Source of the DNA: Acanthopleura granulata
Taxonomy: Eukaryota > Mollusca > Polyplacophora > Chitonida > Chitonidae
Reading direction: 5' to 3'
DNA: 64,000 nt
Assembly: GCA_016165875.1 (NCBI GenBank)
Contig: JABBOT010000011.1
Location: forward strand, 7,370,211 to 7,434,210
Shown: positions 50,111 to 63,100 of the stretch, piece by piece
How the letters are laid out: each line of letters begins with the position of its first letter
Position numbering within the stretch: the stretch's first letter is position 1
Translations under genes and position numbers: made by a program
The notes under the pieces: model-generated
What the model was told of the DNA's origin: nothing
Database searches by the model: none
Seen by the model: the letters and a program-made list of their open reading frames with translations, nothing else

Positions 50111-53100
50111 CGAAGTTCGAAGTAGGCCGATGTCACTTTGAGGTGTATAGATAACGGAAAGCCCACTCGTTTCGCATTTCAGTGAAGAATCCGCTTTTCA
50201 TTTACATGCAGTATGTTATTTTTATGAATTTTATCTATTCTATGTATGGGGAAATGTAGATATATATATATATAAAACACGTTTGTCTTTGAATTATTTA
50301 TGTAACTGGCTTATTTCATGTCACGCTCAAGAAATTTAGCCATACACTACGGCTGCCAGTTTTGTGGGAGAAGGAAACCGGATTGCCCTGAGTAAACTAC
50401 CGACCAGGAGCTAGCAACTGACAGACTTGTTCATGTATGACATAAGACGATGAAATTGTAACCACAAAAATATTTAGCGCGACTGTGTGGGCTATGTGAA
50501 GAAATGATTTTGTTTCCAGTCTTAATACGTCTCTCGACTCAAGATGCTACAACAACCACAGTTGAAAACCACAACGTTAACTGACTAAATCCCTGATTAT
50601 TTCCTAAGCAAAAACTGTATTAAACACACACACACACAAAATAACCGAGTTAAAACTGACAGAAACAAAGAAATTACGTAGTACATATATTTCTGTTTGT
50701 ATTGGAACAACATGTATTTTTACTTTACAAACCAAAGAGAATCTGGTCAGTTTATTAGCACAATACGCTCCTACCATGTCGCGATCCTCTTCAGACATTT
50801 TGATTGGGAAACAACTACCAGATTGGAATTTATGCAGAAAATCTCCACCTATTTTCGTCTTTTGTTTTGGATGAGTTTGTAACCCAGCATAATATTCATT
50901 GCCTAATACATTCACCCTTCTTAACGTCCACTCACCTCCCTCACTCCTCGACGCCCTTCCAGGGCACCCCCTTCCCCTTCCCCTGCCCCACCCATTCATC
51001 AGCCGGAACATTCCAGTCTACACAATATGTCTCGTTTATAACTGTACTTGTAGAGTCGGGGTATGCAGCCAAAGTTACATTGCCTGGTCATTGTTGTCCT
51101 CCTCTTTTGTCCCCTATCGTGCGTGCCTTTCCATAAGAGATCATGCACCGTTTCGGTATGATTTAACTGGCAGGTGAATTGCAGTTAGTTTCGTTGCTGC
51201 CCGATCATATGTTTTAACACGTATAAAGTATACACGCCAATGCTATAAATGTTGTAGCCACATAGTCCATGTTGAAATTTAGCAAACCCAGTTCAGTCTT
51301 ATAGGGAATGTGGAGTGCCTTGCATGAGTCTATGAAACAATAACAGTAACATATAAATAACATCTACACCAAAAGCATTCTCCTAAAACTGCATTAGATA
51401 TGTATGTGCGAGATATTAAAAAAGTCCTAAAAGCAACAGCAATAAAACAAACAGTAAAATTAGATGCAATGCTTTTTTTGCACAATACCATAATGGAACA
51501 TGTGAAATTCAAAAGAATTTAAATTAAGGGCCAGTCATGCAACTCTAGCCATATGTCAATGTGTTAATCCAGTCACCCAGGCCCTCGAAACTTGCAGGTA
51601 ATCGAGATGGAAATATGGGGAAAGTTTTGCAACAAAGCGGTATAGCTCAAAACAGGACAGAATTATAACGTTCTCAACATACTTTTCTTGTTGTCACACA
51701 CCTCCATTCATATCTTCACCTCCAACAGTGGTAAGAATGTACTTGAAACATTCCACAAAACTTCCTCTACGCAATGTACTAATATTTACACTCATCAACA
51801 CGTCTAACCCATCGAAGTAACAAAAAGTTTAACATCTACTCTCGCTGGCAGACATATCATTCCGCGGGATCATCAAAACAAAACAGTAGCCCGTTTTCAA
51901 TTCGCGCTTCTGTACCCAAAATGGCTCGTTTACAAACCAGTATTGTTTATTATTGTGCTGAAAAACATTGCTTTACAAGCTTACCAGTGGTCATTAACTA
52001 CAGGATAAGCTCAGTGCACAAGTTAGACTTCTATAAATATTGTAAACATAGCGCACCATGTGACCAAAATGGTGTTCGAGATATTGCTGTATGAATATGT
52101 TGGTAGCACTGTATAGACAGTGTTCCGAGGAATGTTTCTAGTACATTTATATTGTTGCTGGGTCTAAGGCCTCTGAAAGAACTGTGTGGCACCAAAAGCT
52201 AAGCTGAACATCTGATAAATGTGTTTGTGTATTGCCGATACGCTTGATCAGTACTGCAAAATATTCCCTAAAGTCTATTGCATATTTACGTCAAACATTC
52301 AAGGTCCTATGTGCCCTGATTCCAAAATGACAGCAAAATCTGCGAAATACACAACATGTATGATTCCCCCTTAAGATATTCATAAATTTAACTGTAAAGG
52401 CTGACATTATGCTGCTGATGGGATATTGCGCCCAGGAGGAATTTGAATTGTCTAGAAATAAAAATGAAAAATCGAACTGTACGTTTACCTATTAGTAACT
52501 ATACACTATTGTGAGCACTTGATATACAAAGCGTTGACATTTGCAGAACAAAAAAGATGTTATGTTTCTATTGATGAAAACATGTCCATTTTCTCTCTCA
52601 GTAATTTAGCCGCGTTAAATTTCCCTCATATAGCTCTATGCCACATTTGATGTGCTTTGAAATTTGTCAAAATTGTAAACCTTGCCAAGAGAACAACATA
52701 TCGCTGCCAATGACATTGAAGGTCTCGTAATATGGCTGCGGATCGCTTTACTAATGATGCTTGTGTCAGACGTAATTGCCTTTCTTTAACAAGTTTGTCT
52801 ACTAATTAGAGTCGGGGGACAGCAAACAGACAGACGGTTATTATTGTAATAGGTCCGAATTAGGGGTAGCTTTTTCCCGCCCGTATGTTCTCACACGCCC
52901 CGCGTCTGGCCTTTGCTCGTTCGAGGCAACTTCCCCTCACTCGATCTAGCAATATGGCCGTTGTACTCAAACGTTCGCCATCATCATTCCCAACAGCTTC
53001 TTCCAGCGGAAGTCGTCCATGAGCTCTATTTCATTACGGCTCGCAAATACCCCTAATGATCCTAAATAGTAACTACTGAGTCCGTGAAAATATATCTCTG

Positions 53101-53136
53101 TTTCTTTTTAGCGACTGATTTGATCGAAGCCACGAG
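50111..53136. other. Upstream of Zic, no gene seen
   Basis: AT-rich except a pyrimidine-rich tract at about 50920-51000 (complement purine-rich, responsible for the Gly/Arg-rich frame at 50604-51011 minus) and a more complex block from about 52640 to 53130 with several homeodomain cores. No gene is supportable. Confidence 0.5.
50624..50638. repeat. (AC)n microsatellite
   Basis: Short AC run. A TA run lies nearby at about 50259-50274. Confidence 0.85.
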
Positions 53137-53253
53137 CTTCCGGTGTCCGTCCGCCGACTTCCGGCGTTTAGCGTCTTGAACGTCGCGAGCTGGAAAACGC
53201 TATGGCGGCCATAATGACTCGCTCCCGTACAGAGCGGATATTACCATATTAGG
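53137..53253. promoter_or_regulatory. Candidate promoter/enhancer with ETS, YY1 and SRF sites
   Basis: In 117 bp there are two ETS sites (CTTCCGG 53137-53143, ACTTCCGG 53157-53164), a palindromic YY1-like ATGGCGGCCAT (53202-53212) and a perfect CArG box CCATATTAGG (53244-53253). The combination resembles ETS/YY1 TATA-less promoters or SRF-TCF response elements. No convincing transcript lies beside it on either strand, so it may instead serve Zic, 8.2 kb away, or an unannotated non-coding RNA. Confidence 0.3.
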
Positions 53254-56159
53254 AACTTGCCATTCTCTTTCAGACCCCACGGATATTAAGGGCTGCGGTG
53301 AATAGAGTTATTTTCATACGGCATAATGCCCAGATTGACACGAAGCAGTATTCAAACCAAAAGAGAAAGCCCGTGGCGAGGGAGAACGTTTTAATAAGGT
53401 TCGGCTCTGGAAGTTACAACGGGTAAATTGGCCTCGCGACATAGCGTGGCGGACAGACATGGTGGCGATGACAGGCTTGCGGAGCGAACCACTGAGCTCA
53501 GTATGGAGCATACATTTACCCTCATTGCCATGAAAGTCTTAATTTGTCCAAAAGAAGCCAAGACAAAGAGGGGCTAATCACGGGAACGGTGAAATGGCCT
53601 CGCTCGGCAGGAATCGCGCCTCCTACCTGGACGGCCGAGGAGAAGGGATGCGTCCAGTCCGCATCACTGGCAGCTTCTCGCACGCAATCCAGGCCAATTG
53701 TTCTCAACGCTCATCCGCTCTGCCTTTTTCGCGCACGAGGCCACCAAGGGCGTTATATCAGCCTAGATAGCCGACCACGGCAACATTTTCCACCTTCAAG
53801 AGGTTCGCCTCTCTCATAATCAATAACTACTCGGCGATTGTATAAAAATCCACGTGAGGCAAATGCGTTTTTGCTCATTCTCTGCAATCCAAAATGAAAA
53901 CAATCCATAAAGCGTCTTTTTCGCTCTCAAAGCCAGATTGCTCCTCGAAGAATACGCATTGAAATGGTTTTCCCTCCCGAGGAAATTAATCGATGTAGTT
54001 TAATAAACATGAAAAAGGGAGTATATGCTATATTTTTGTTATGCTTCTATGTTAAACACACGCAATGGCAAGAAATGCAAAATATATTGAATTCCGTATA
54101 ATTAATAAAGATACGACATAAACAGAGTAGAAAACAGTATACCCACTTGTATGTAACATTTTTTCTTTCTATACTGGCTGCACACTTCTCTTAAAAGAAA
54201 AACGAAATAATCGAATAGCTTAGCTGCTTCCCAAAACTCTACACTTTCAACTGGAATTATTTTAAATAGCTCATTTTTGTCAGTGACGTCTTCTTATTTT
54301 CCATCCATTTTGCTTCACCCAAATGCTTACTTTTCTCCGTCTTATTTAAGGGATGTGTATGTATCGTGTGTTCACCACAGCATACAGTTGCGAACCTGGC
54401 CTTTCTGTGCCAGTAGTCTGTCTATAAGCCTGGAGCATCGCGTGAAGAGAGTTATATACACAATATACACAAAACCCCAACATGTAAGCTTATAAGATCA
54501 GTTTACATCAAAATTTCCGCTAGAGCAGTACAGGGGGATTTCAAGAAAGGCGACCGAGTTACGCCCTCGATAAAATATTAAATCCCATTATCTGGCCAAA
54601 AAGATTTCCTCGCATCATAAAACAGGACTTTGCACGCTCCGAGAAGCAAGCCATCTTTTTTTACTGAATTAAAATCAAGAAAAGAATAACTTCTTTTAAA
54701 GGCATTCTTAGCCAGGCGCGCGGGCAGAATTTCAGTGATTCTCAGCCACGCATCTGTATAAGATGATAAACAATTACCCAGGGAATAAAGACTCAAAAAG
54801 CACATTCATCATTCGAGTTTCAAAAACCCCTGACATACACGCTGCCGCTAAAAACAAGCGGACCTCAGTGTTGAAAATTAAACCTGAAAGACTGCTATCT
54901 TCCAAGTTCCCGAAGACGATGTGTTTCAATACCAACATGGTTCTCGCGGGACAAAGTGAAGCTAGGACGTCATTTTTTGTTCGTTATTAACGTATTATTC
55001 ATTCAAAATGAGTTACTGACGATCACACCTCCCCTCTGATAACACCTTTCACACCTCACCGCGTGAAGAGCTCCGTTTCGGGCAGATCTGTTAATACCAT
55101 ACCCTCTCTCAAAGGGTGTTTTTTATTTAGAGCAGTCTTAAGTGATCGCCGAAGTTTTTCAGACGCTGGGGGTCGGGACATCCTCATCACCTTGCACTAT
55201 TGGGCACCTTGGGGTAGGGTTTTCTCCCCCTCCTTCCCCACACATGCCTGCTGATAAGATTTAGATTCCGCCGATGCGTGACGAATTGATAAGCGAGCCG
55301 TTGAAATATTCTTCAAACTGTAACCCTTCCCTACAAATCAGTGAATGCATAAGCAGTCCAGGACAGTATAGTATATATAGCAATAGCATTGCGAGATAAC
55401 GAGCACCCAGTACAACCTATCCCGTGATATCTGGTCGGGAATTCTGAGGATGTACAGTGTACTACGCTTTAATTACGTCCGTACACGACCACATGCCAAA
55501 CAGCGTACTTAAAAGTACGTAGCTGAACATCATACCTTAAAGAAAGAATTATCTCACAAAGTAATCTGGAAAATGCCTTACATAAATCAGTTACAGTATT
55601 TTACTGACTCTTGTAGAAACAATTTTTTGAAACATTATATACCAAAGTGTCACTCCTCCTTTTATGTTTCAGTTTTATTGTCATTTTCATATATTCTTGA
55701 GAAGACCTCCCCGTGGCTTTAGTCAAAGAAAGACGGAAATTCAAACAAAATCATAACTTTAATGCCATGTTTGGTTCTGAAATAATGGAAATTTAAAGTT
55801 GAAAATTTAACGTTTCAATGTGTACAACCTATGCTTGTTGTCATCATGAATGTAGTTGCATTTATGTGTTTAAATATTAGGGACAAGGAAGTGATGGAAT
55901 TGGGCAGCAATGACCAAGGTCAGGTGATCGGTATGTAGTATAGGTTAGAAATAAAAAAAAAAAACACATGCAGGTTTTATAGATGCAGGATTTTATTTTT
56001 AAGCACATTGATTCGATACTAAATGCACACTAAAAACCCATGACTTATATGTGGTGTACGTAATAAATGTGGAGTGTGTAAGGAAAAAAATATTCAGCGA
56101 AAATCAACAAGAAAAATATTAAGATATAGTGGAAGGGGAAGATATATGCCAATCATATC
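53254..56159. other. Upstream of Zic, no gene seen
   Basis: 53254-53990 is the most GC-balanced non-coding stretch of the window, continuing from the ETS/YY1/SRF cluster. Frames there (53544-53819 plus, 53522-53707 minus) overlap each other and match no recognised family. 54000-56150 is AT-rich with a more balanced interval at about 54540-55260. Confidence 0.5.
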
Positions 56160-56275
56160 ATTTATTTATTTATTTACCTGTCTATTTATTTATTTATTTC
56201 ATTGGTGTTTTACGCCTTACTCAAGAATATATGACCGATACCACAGCGGCCAGCATTATGGTGTACGGAAACCAA
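56160..56275 (-). mobile_element. SINE 3' portion with AAAT tail
   Basis: Read on the minus strand it contains CCATAATGCTGGCCGCTGTG, ATTCTTGAGTAAGGCGTAAA, ACACCAATGAAATAAATA and two AAAT-type runs separated by a short interruption (56161-56175 and 56183-56200). It matches the copy at 4418-4520. The open frame across it is incidental. Confidence 0.75.
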
Positions 56276-59200
56276 GCATAGTAGCATAACCAATTCATAG
56301 TATTTGACATATCAATGGTTTAAAAATATTAGCTACCTTATACTATATGTAAGGCTTATTTGTTTGCATTCGCCATTTTTATATTGTATGGACTTGGCTT
56401 TGTATACAAGTGTTTGAGTGAGTATTTATATTGCAGACCATCTTTGATCAGTGTGAGTTATACACACAGCAAATGGCATTCGTTGTGTCAAACGCACATT
56501 CTAGGCTGCCTGTTTTGTTGTCTTTCTATCTACCCATCTCTACACGGGTATAGCTTACGGCTACTTGCACTGAATTTGGACAGTTTTCGGTGTCTGTTCA
56601 AACGTGTTACAAATGTGGTGAGCCATGTAGGGTCTGCACGTGTAGCAAAATGTGGAAACATGTCAAAAACAATGTAGCGTCGGATCACAGAAGGCAAAAT
56701 CTGCCGAGAACACAGTGGAATGACGGCGATGGAAGAAGTTTATCCACAGGCGGTAATGCCAAGTTCACATATGTTCCAGAATTCAGGGAGTTCCTAGTCG
56801 TCCGAGATCACCGTAGGCTAAGCAATATTGGGGCTTTGCTCGTGTTAAGAAGATCACCCGCTGTGGAGTTGAAGATGTCAGTTTGGAAAGCTGAGGGTGC
56901 ACGTCAAAATTTACAAAAAGAACGAGCTACGAAAGTTTGGAGGAATGGTCCCGCGCGCGTTGGATCGGCTAGAAGACACACCAGGGGGCGCTCGTTTCGC
57001 TCACTGGTAAAACATCTAATTAAAAGAGCCTGCACGCTTTTTATTCAGTCGGAATATAAAAAAAAGCTGAGGGGCCGAAAAAATTGGAAAGCTATGAAAA
57101 AGGGAAAAAAATGTTCAAATTCGGTGGTAAATACCACCCAGTTTGTGATAATGCAGGAGGAGGTGATTATAGAGTGATGAGAAGAGCAGCGGTATGGCTA
57201 TAAGCCGCACAGCCGGAGTTATTTCTCGGCGCGGATGGAGTTTGTCAAACGCAGGGTACTCTCTCCCCTGTGGATCACTGCGCCACGGTATCCACAAAAA
57301 CACGGAAAGAGAAAAATAAATACTGGGATGAGAAGAGACAGACCTCTCCTCGCTAAAACGGCTTTCGGAGAAGAGAGACCTTTCTCAAACTGGCATGGCT
57401 TGGTGCCATAAGTGGGGTTCGTTATAAAAGTGGCAATGCTCGCTGCGACCGGGTGCGAGTCTGACTGATGAAGACGATTTATTAAACGATGTATCGGAAT
57501 AAAAAATAATACGACTCTAAGTGCCTTTACGAATAGCTATAAAAGCAAGGGAAAGAAATGATAAAAGGAGAGAAAAAAAAATCCCCATTAAAATATAGAG
57601 TCGCTTAAACTGGATTCAAACTTAATACACCATTCGTTTATGCATATACGTCTCGTTAAATGAGAGCGAAGGTGTCCTTAGACTCCTGGCGTATACATGT
57701 TAACGAAATTGCAAAGTTATAAGTTACTTTTGTTTTCGTGTACGTCTTCTGGTTAGGTTTGCTCCAGTATTTGTAAAGCCTGTTTTGTATTCTTTATATC
57801 ATGTAATTAGGTCATCTTTTGTGGCGTGGTTTGCCTTGCCACAAAGGATAGTTTCTGCCTAAAAATTTATTCACGGTCATTCGAGTGAAAAAGAAGGCTT
57901 GGAAATTAAAGAAATGGGCGTAAACCTAAACGAGCCATTTTACACGACCCTCTTCCCCTCACACATCTTGTTCATATATACAAGTGCGTGTCAGAGATAT
58001 GTCCTGTTTTGTGCATGATATAAAAATTTCCACGGTAGCTGAATCCACAATGAACAACAGCGTATATACAAAGTCTGCGGCCCTAATAAATAACAATATG
58101 AACGTATGTTACAGATGTTTATACATTTACCACGATTCACTAAACAAGATGCACCAAAGTTCTTGTGTCCTCTGCACCGAAAAGGGTTATATACCTTTTT
58201 CCTATAATAGTGCGTGTGTACTCATAGAAATAGAGTAAGATGGAATAAATATAGAAGTTCCTCTTCACGGTAACCTAATTAACGCAGCTGTCACAGCGTA
58301 TAGTGCAGAACCGCATTATGGATGTACAGTATGTCCTGTGTCCTGTGTCCTGTGTATCTCCAAAACTTGTGTATTTTCAGTTAACTACATTCAAGTACAC
58401 AGCGTGTATATGCTTGCTTTTGTTTTCTCTTTTGTTTCTTCGTTTTTTTCTTTTTTGGAAGGGAGAGATTTTGCAGCTCTACGCTCTCCTGTACCTATCG
58501 CCGGTTTCGCACATATACATGTGACTTTATACGCCCGACAAACTCTCCAGAAAACCTGTGTAAGTGAATTACTTTCAAGGGTTTCCTAAACGCCGACTAA
58601 TTGAAGACCAGACTACCTCTGTATAGAACACTAATTAGCCCGGCATAAGAGACATGTTTTTTTCTTCTTTTTGCAGTGGTACAACAACTAATGAATGATA
58701 AAAAATAAATAAACATTTTGGGGTGGCATAAACTAGTGGAATGGAGCACATGCGTGTAAAGGTACCGGCAAAGAGGTAAGAGGCGAAATGAAAAATAACC
58801 AAACAGATCGCACAGCATATAGCTTTTAAGTCCCTGAACGTGCTTGCAGGTTTTTGTTGTTGTTTTCTTTCAGAATATACGGGAATTCACAAGAATATTC
58901 GATTTCGTAATAGATATTACGTAAACCTGAGGTCAAAATACGCAAGGAGTTTTCTTCCGGGCAAACCCGCAGTGACGATATTCAGCCCGTTCTTATTTTT
59001 CCTCAGGTCTTCAGTTCACAAAAAAATCTTACAAAGTCATTCAGCCTAAACTGATTACACGCCATCCTAAAAGCTTTCTTAATCTTAACATCACCTATAT
59101 GACGTAATGTTTGATTTAAAAAAGTAATTAGTCGACACCATGTCCGCATTTATGTAGCCACCATTAAGTAAAAAAACACAAAAATTGCGTAAGAAAGGCA

Positions 59201-59912
59201 CAGACAGCGGGCGCAGAGACAATGTCACGTGATGAGGCACTGTCGACATGCGGCACACGTCAGTCAGGGAGCTCTCAAAAATGTCTCGCCTTTTTGAAAG
59301 TCGTTGTTCGTTTTTTGACGTTAATTAATGTATTCGGTACATCTGTGGTAAGTTCATATTACGTTGTACTTTCCGCGTCGGACAGACCTCTGCAATGCAA
59401 CAACAACAGCGTGGGTGAAAGTCTGTTATTACTATGATTTCATCTCAGTCAACATCTTAGTAGGCTTAATGAACACTGGGCTAAGGTCTTTAATTAATTC
59501 ATTAATTAATGGGTGTTTACATCTTAATCCTGGATTACCTTTAGTTCTGGACACTAATTTGACAACATCCTACAAGCTACTGTGAACGAAATTAATCGAA
59601 ACTTGCATAAAATTATGAAATATTTCTTTCCTAGTATATCATTTATTTATTAATCCAACGATTATTTATCAGCTATTCACAAGCTTGTGCGTAAAATTTG
59701 ATACTTGCAATGTCGGAATGTATAAAGTTGTACAGTCTATGAAGGTTTAATCAGCTGGTGAGAAATTCATCGAAAAGCAGATTTTCTTTCACATCTAGAG
59801 GTAAGAATTATTGTGCTGAATATCTCCGCTACCGTAGTATATGGAAATGTGATACCTCAGATTTGTTAGTCATTTCTATGCTTCCTTAGTATGGGGGAAT
59901 TAAACTCCAGGG
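56276..59912. other. Upstream of Zic, no confirmed gene
   Basis: Contains the 176-codon ATG frame 56650-57177 discussed under findings, in a balanced block running to about 57500. 57500-59900 is AT-rich, with a palindromic TAATTA cluster at 59490-59509. Confidence 0.45.
58332..58355. repeat. Short tandem repeat, 7-bp unit
   Basis: Three successive copies of a GTCCTGT-type unit. Confidence 0.8.
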
Positions 59913-60140
59913 AAACCGTTCATGTAAAGGGAAACGGCCGACCAAAACGTCAGAGGAAAGCACAGATGTAATGGGAAACGTGTGACCAAAGAGTCAGAGG
60001 AAACCACAGGCGTAATAGGAAACGGGTGGTCAAAAGACTGAGGAAACCGAAGATACAAAAGAAAGCAGTCGACCAAAATATCAGAAGAAACCGACAAGGT
60101 AAAGAGAAATGTACCATCCGCAAGACAAAGGAAATCACCC
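59913..60140. repeat. 44-bp minisatellite, five full copies
   Basis: Units begin AAACCG/AAAGCAC at 59913, 59957, 60001, 60044, 60088 and a partial at 60132, so the period is 44, 44, 43, 44, 44. Conserved parts include GGGAAACG and GACCAAAA..TCAGAGG. Similarity falls from the 59913 end to the 60132 end. Open frames on both strands here (59900-60208) are by-products of the repeat. Confidence 0.85.
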
Positions 60141-63100
60141 ATAGATCGTGGAAGAAAAAAAAACAACGATCAAAACTTTTTCTGGTCGTTCTTTTTTCTT
60201 ACATTTGAAATCTGCGGGTATACAGCTAGCGAGAGAATCAACAGAAGATGTTGCATAAGAAGGAAAAGCTAGCAGGCAATGAAGACAGCAGGTTTAACAC
60301 ACTTTCAAAAACTACAAGCACACTTTCAAGTCAGTTAGACTCTGTGAAGATCAAATTAATTTTTAGACGAGCTGACGATGGTATAACATGTCCCTTATAG
60401 TGCTGTTACATGTTTGAATGGTACATGCATAATATATACGTTTCACTAGTGTTTAATTTTAACCTACCTATTATCTATATACATATAGCCGTTTGCAGGT
60501 GACTTAATTAGCACGTTTTAAGTTCACTTAAGGTCACCGTGACTGACATCACAAAAAAATGGCTTTAGTAAAAAAGAAAAGAACTCAATTCATCCATTTG
60601 TTTAACATCGCTAAGAACGTGCTTTTCTTGTGTTATACATTGTAATGTCGCTTCCTGTAGACGCCCCCTGGTTCTCAGGTTTTGTACACAAATGATCGAA
60701 GCCGAGACACAGTACTGCTCTGTGGATCTATTTGCTTTATGCAGTACCGTATTAAATATGTTTAACATTGGACGTCCCATTTTCCAATGTTTACTGATTT
60801 ATTAATTTATTGATTCATTTATTTATCCGACTTTTGTTCACTATATACTCGCTTTTTCACTTACAGGTATAGGATAGAAGTCAGTTTTTTTGTGGTGGCA
60901 AAAATTGTTTGTGACGGGATAAACCCTCCTATCTTTGGCACATTGCAGGAAAACTTTCCCACGTGTTAAGTACAACCATACACACCGATTTGATTCAAGA
61001 CACATGTTTTTCAAAAAAACTCTAGACTTGCAACGACCACGCCCACAAGAGTGGTCGACCACAAAGGTGAGGAATCAAAAAACTCTTCGTCTAAATACTG
61101 GGTTTGATTCAGTTTTAAACTGCTAAATGTTCTTTTAATATTTGAAATGATCCTTTCCTCTACTCTAGGATAAGTGAAAAGTTATTGAGTATGGCGTTGC
61201 ACAATAATCAATTAAATAAATAAATAAATAAGTATTTTCAAATGCTTTCTTGTGCTTCTCAAGGCCACAATATCTACAAAATGCCGCTGTGATTTGTCTG
61301 TTTTGCAGCCATGTCATTCACACGCCTCCTGCAGGTTTTCCAGGGTGTATGCATGACAGTTGTTTTCACCTTGTATTTACATACAGCGTGCTGCTCCAGA
61401 CGGGAGCAGAAAAAACCTACCCAAACATGCAGATGACGTAATTTGTATACGTGTGGAGCTTCCAGAGGAAAAACAATTTTACCTTTACACTTCAGTCGCC
61501 GTTGTTTTAGAGTATGTAAGACGTATGACGATTGCATTTTGTCTTCCAGTGATAACTTGATTTTTGAAATGAAAAGAGAGCATAATTTAAGGTTCTAGCG
61601 CAATATTCTCCACTTGGGTTTTCTACACCCATGCGCAGCTGGTTAGATGAGTTTAGCTTATTGCATGGCCTGCACCAGCATCGGAAGAGGACAACATTTT
61701 GCCCGGTATCTATTTTATCGCAGTGTCTTTAACCACCTAAGATCATTGATATAAAGAGAAATTTGGTCATTTAAAACGAGTGGCAAACACAATTTTAAAC
61801 GCCATTGCCACTGTTTCGTACCGGTCCAAGAATACCCAGGCCGCCGTTGTGTAGAGAAGTGAAAACCTTCCCTACTGAGAGAGTGTATACAATATTTTCA
61901 TAAGCAGTTATAATCTATATGTGCCTCTATATATATTATCTGCCTGAGCGTTTAAAAACTTAACATATGGAATATGCAAAGGAGCTACACATCATATATT
62001 GTGTGCTTTTTTGATGATATACTTCTTGGCCACTTTAACTGCTGATTATTAGTGGCAAATTAATTCTACATATTCTCAGATTCATATATACGTAGAAATT
62101 TCTCACAGCCTTGTCACTTATAAACTGGAAAAAATAACTCAGATAAAGTATTTTGTACTTGTATATCTTATGCTTAGTATGCATCACAATCGCCTTGTGT
62201 ATCAGTTAGTTTTGTCACCTTTGGCGCGAAAACCAAACTTCTGTACTGCTGTGAATTTTTCCTCACAAATTGAAGTGTGTGGAAGATGCATTTTCAACTG
62301 TGAAACCGGGACATACCTAAGGAGAAAAGAAGTAAGAAAGTCAGAAAAAAAAAACCGAGAGTGTGTGATTCGTTCGGATGTATAAAACACCGGAGACACT
62401 CGTGGAGAGTAAAACCAAAGCATGGAAAACAGTGTGGTAGTTGACAAATGGTCACACGTAACCGATGTAATTCACCTAAGTGAGCATTTTATTCTAACTG
62501 TTCATGTAGATGAACAGTGTGATCTTATACTCCCCTAGCACTACGGCTTAAGTAGAATTACGCAAAAAGAAAGAAAAAAAGCACAAGATACACTATAGTA
62601 TAATATAAAAGACTACATATCACATAGTCATGTACATAAGGCTGTAAATGTTTTTGGAGTATAATTGTTCATTTGTTTCGTTTTACAGACTTCACTACAC
62701 CTATACAAAGCGTCCGAGGTCATTGGTGGCTTTGGGCCTGCCATGACACCACCATGTAGTGTGTCGAACATACGGCAAGGGTATTGGAAACTAACACCCA
62801 GATGTCATAGTGATTGGGAAACGCCGTGTCTTCCAGGCGACATAGGTACAGTTTCACGAATAAAACTGGTGTTAAAACCTGTTGCAGATGGCGCCCAGGC
62901 TGCTGAAGGCTGGGGTCGGTAAGGATTAAGGTCCTCATTGTTCTAGGTAAGTCCCTGTCAGACCGGCCGTTATTGACCATCGTCACCCTGACCACAGCTG
63001 GTAGAGGTGACAAAAAATGGCGCAGCCCTGACGCATGGCATCTGGATTTAGCCCTGCCCATAAGCGGTGGAACGTAGATTTTTAAAACATAGGCTCATTT

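Noticed and set aside
50604..51011. 135-codon minus-strand frame
   Set aside because: Gly/Arg-rich part comes from a pyrimidine-rich tract and the end from an AC microsatellite region.
59900..60208. Overlapping frames on both strands
   Set aside because: Created by the 44-bp minisatellite; no real protein features.
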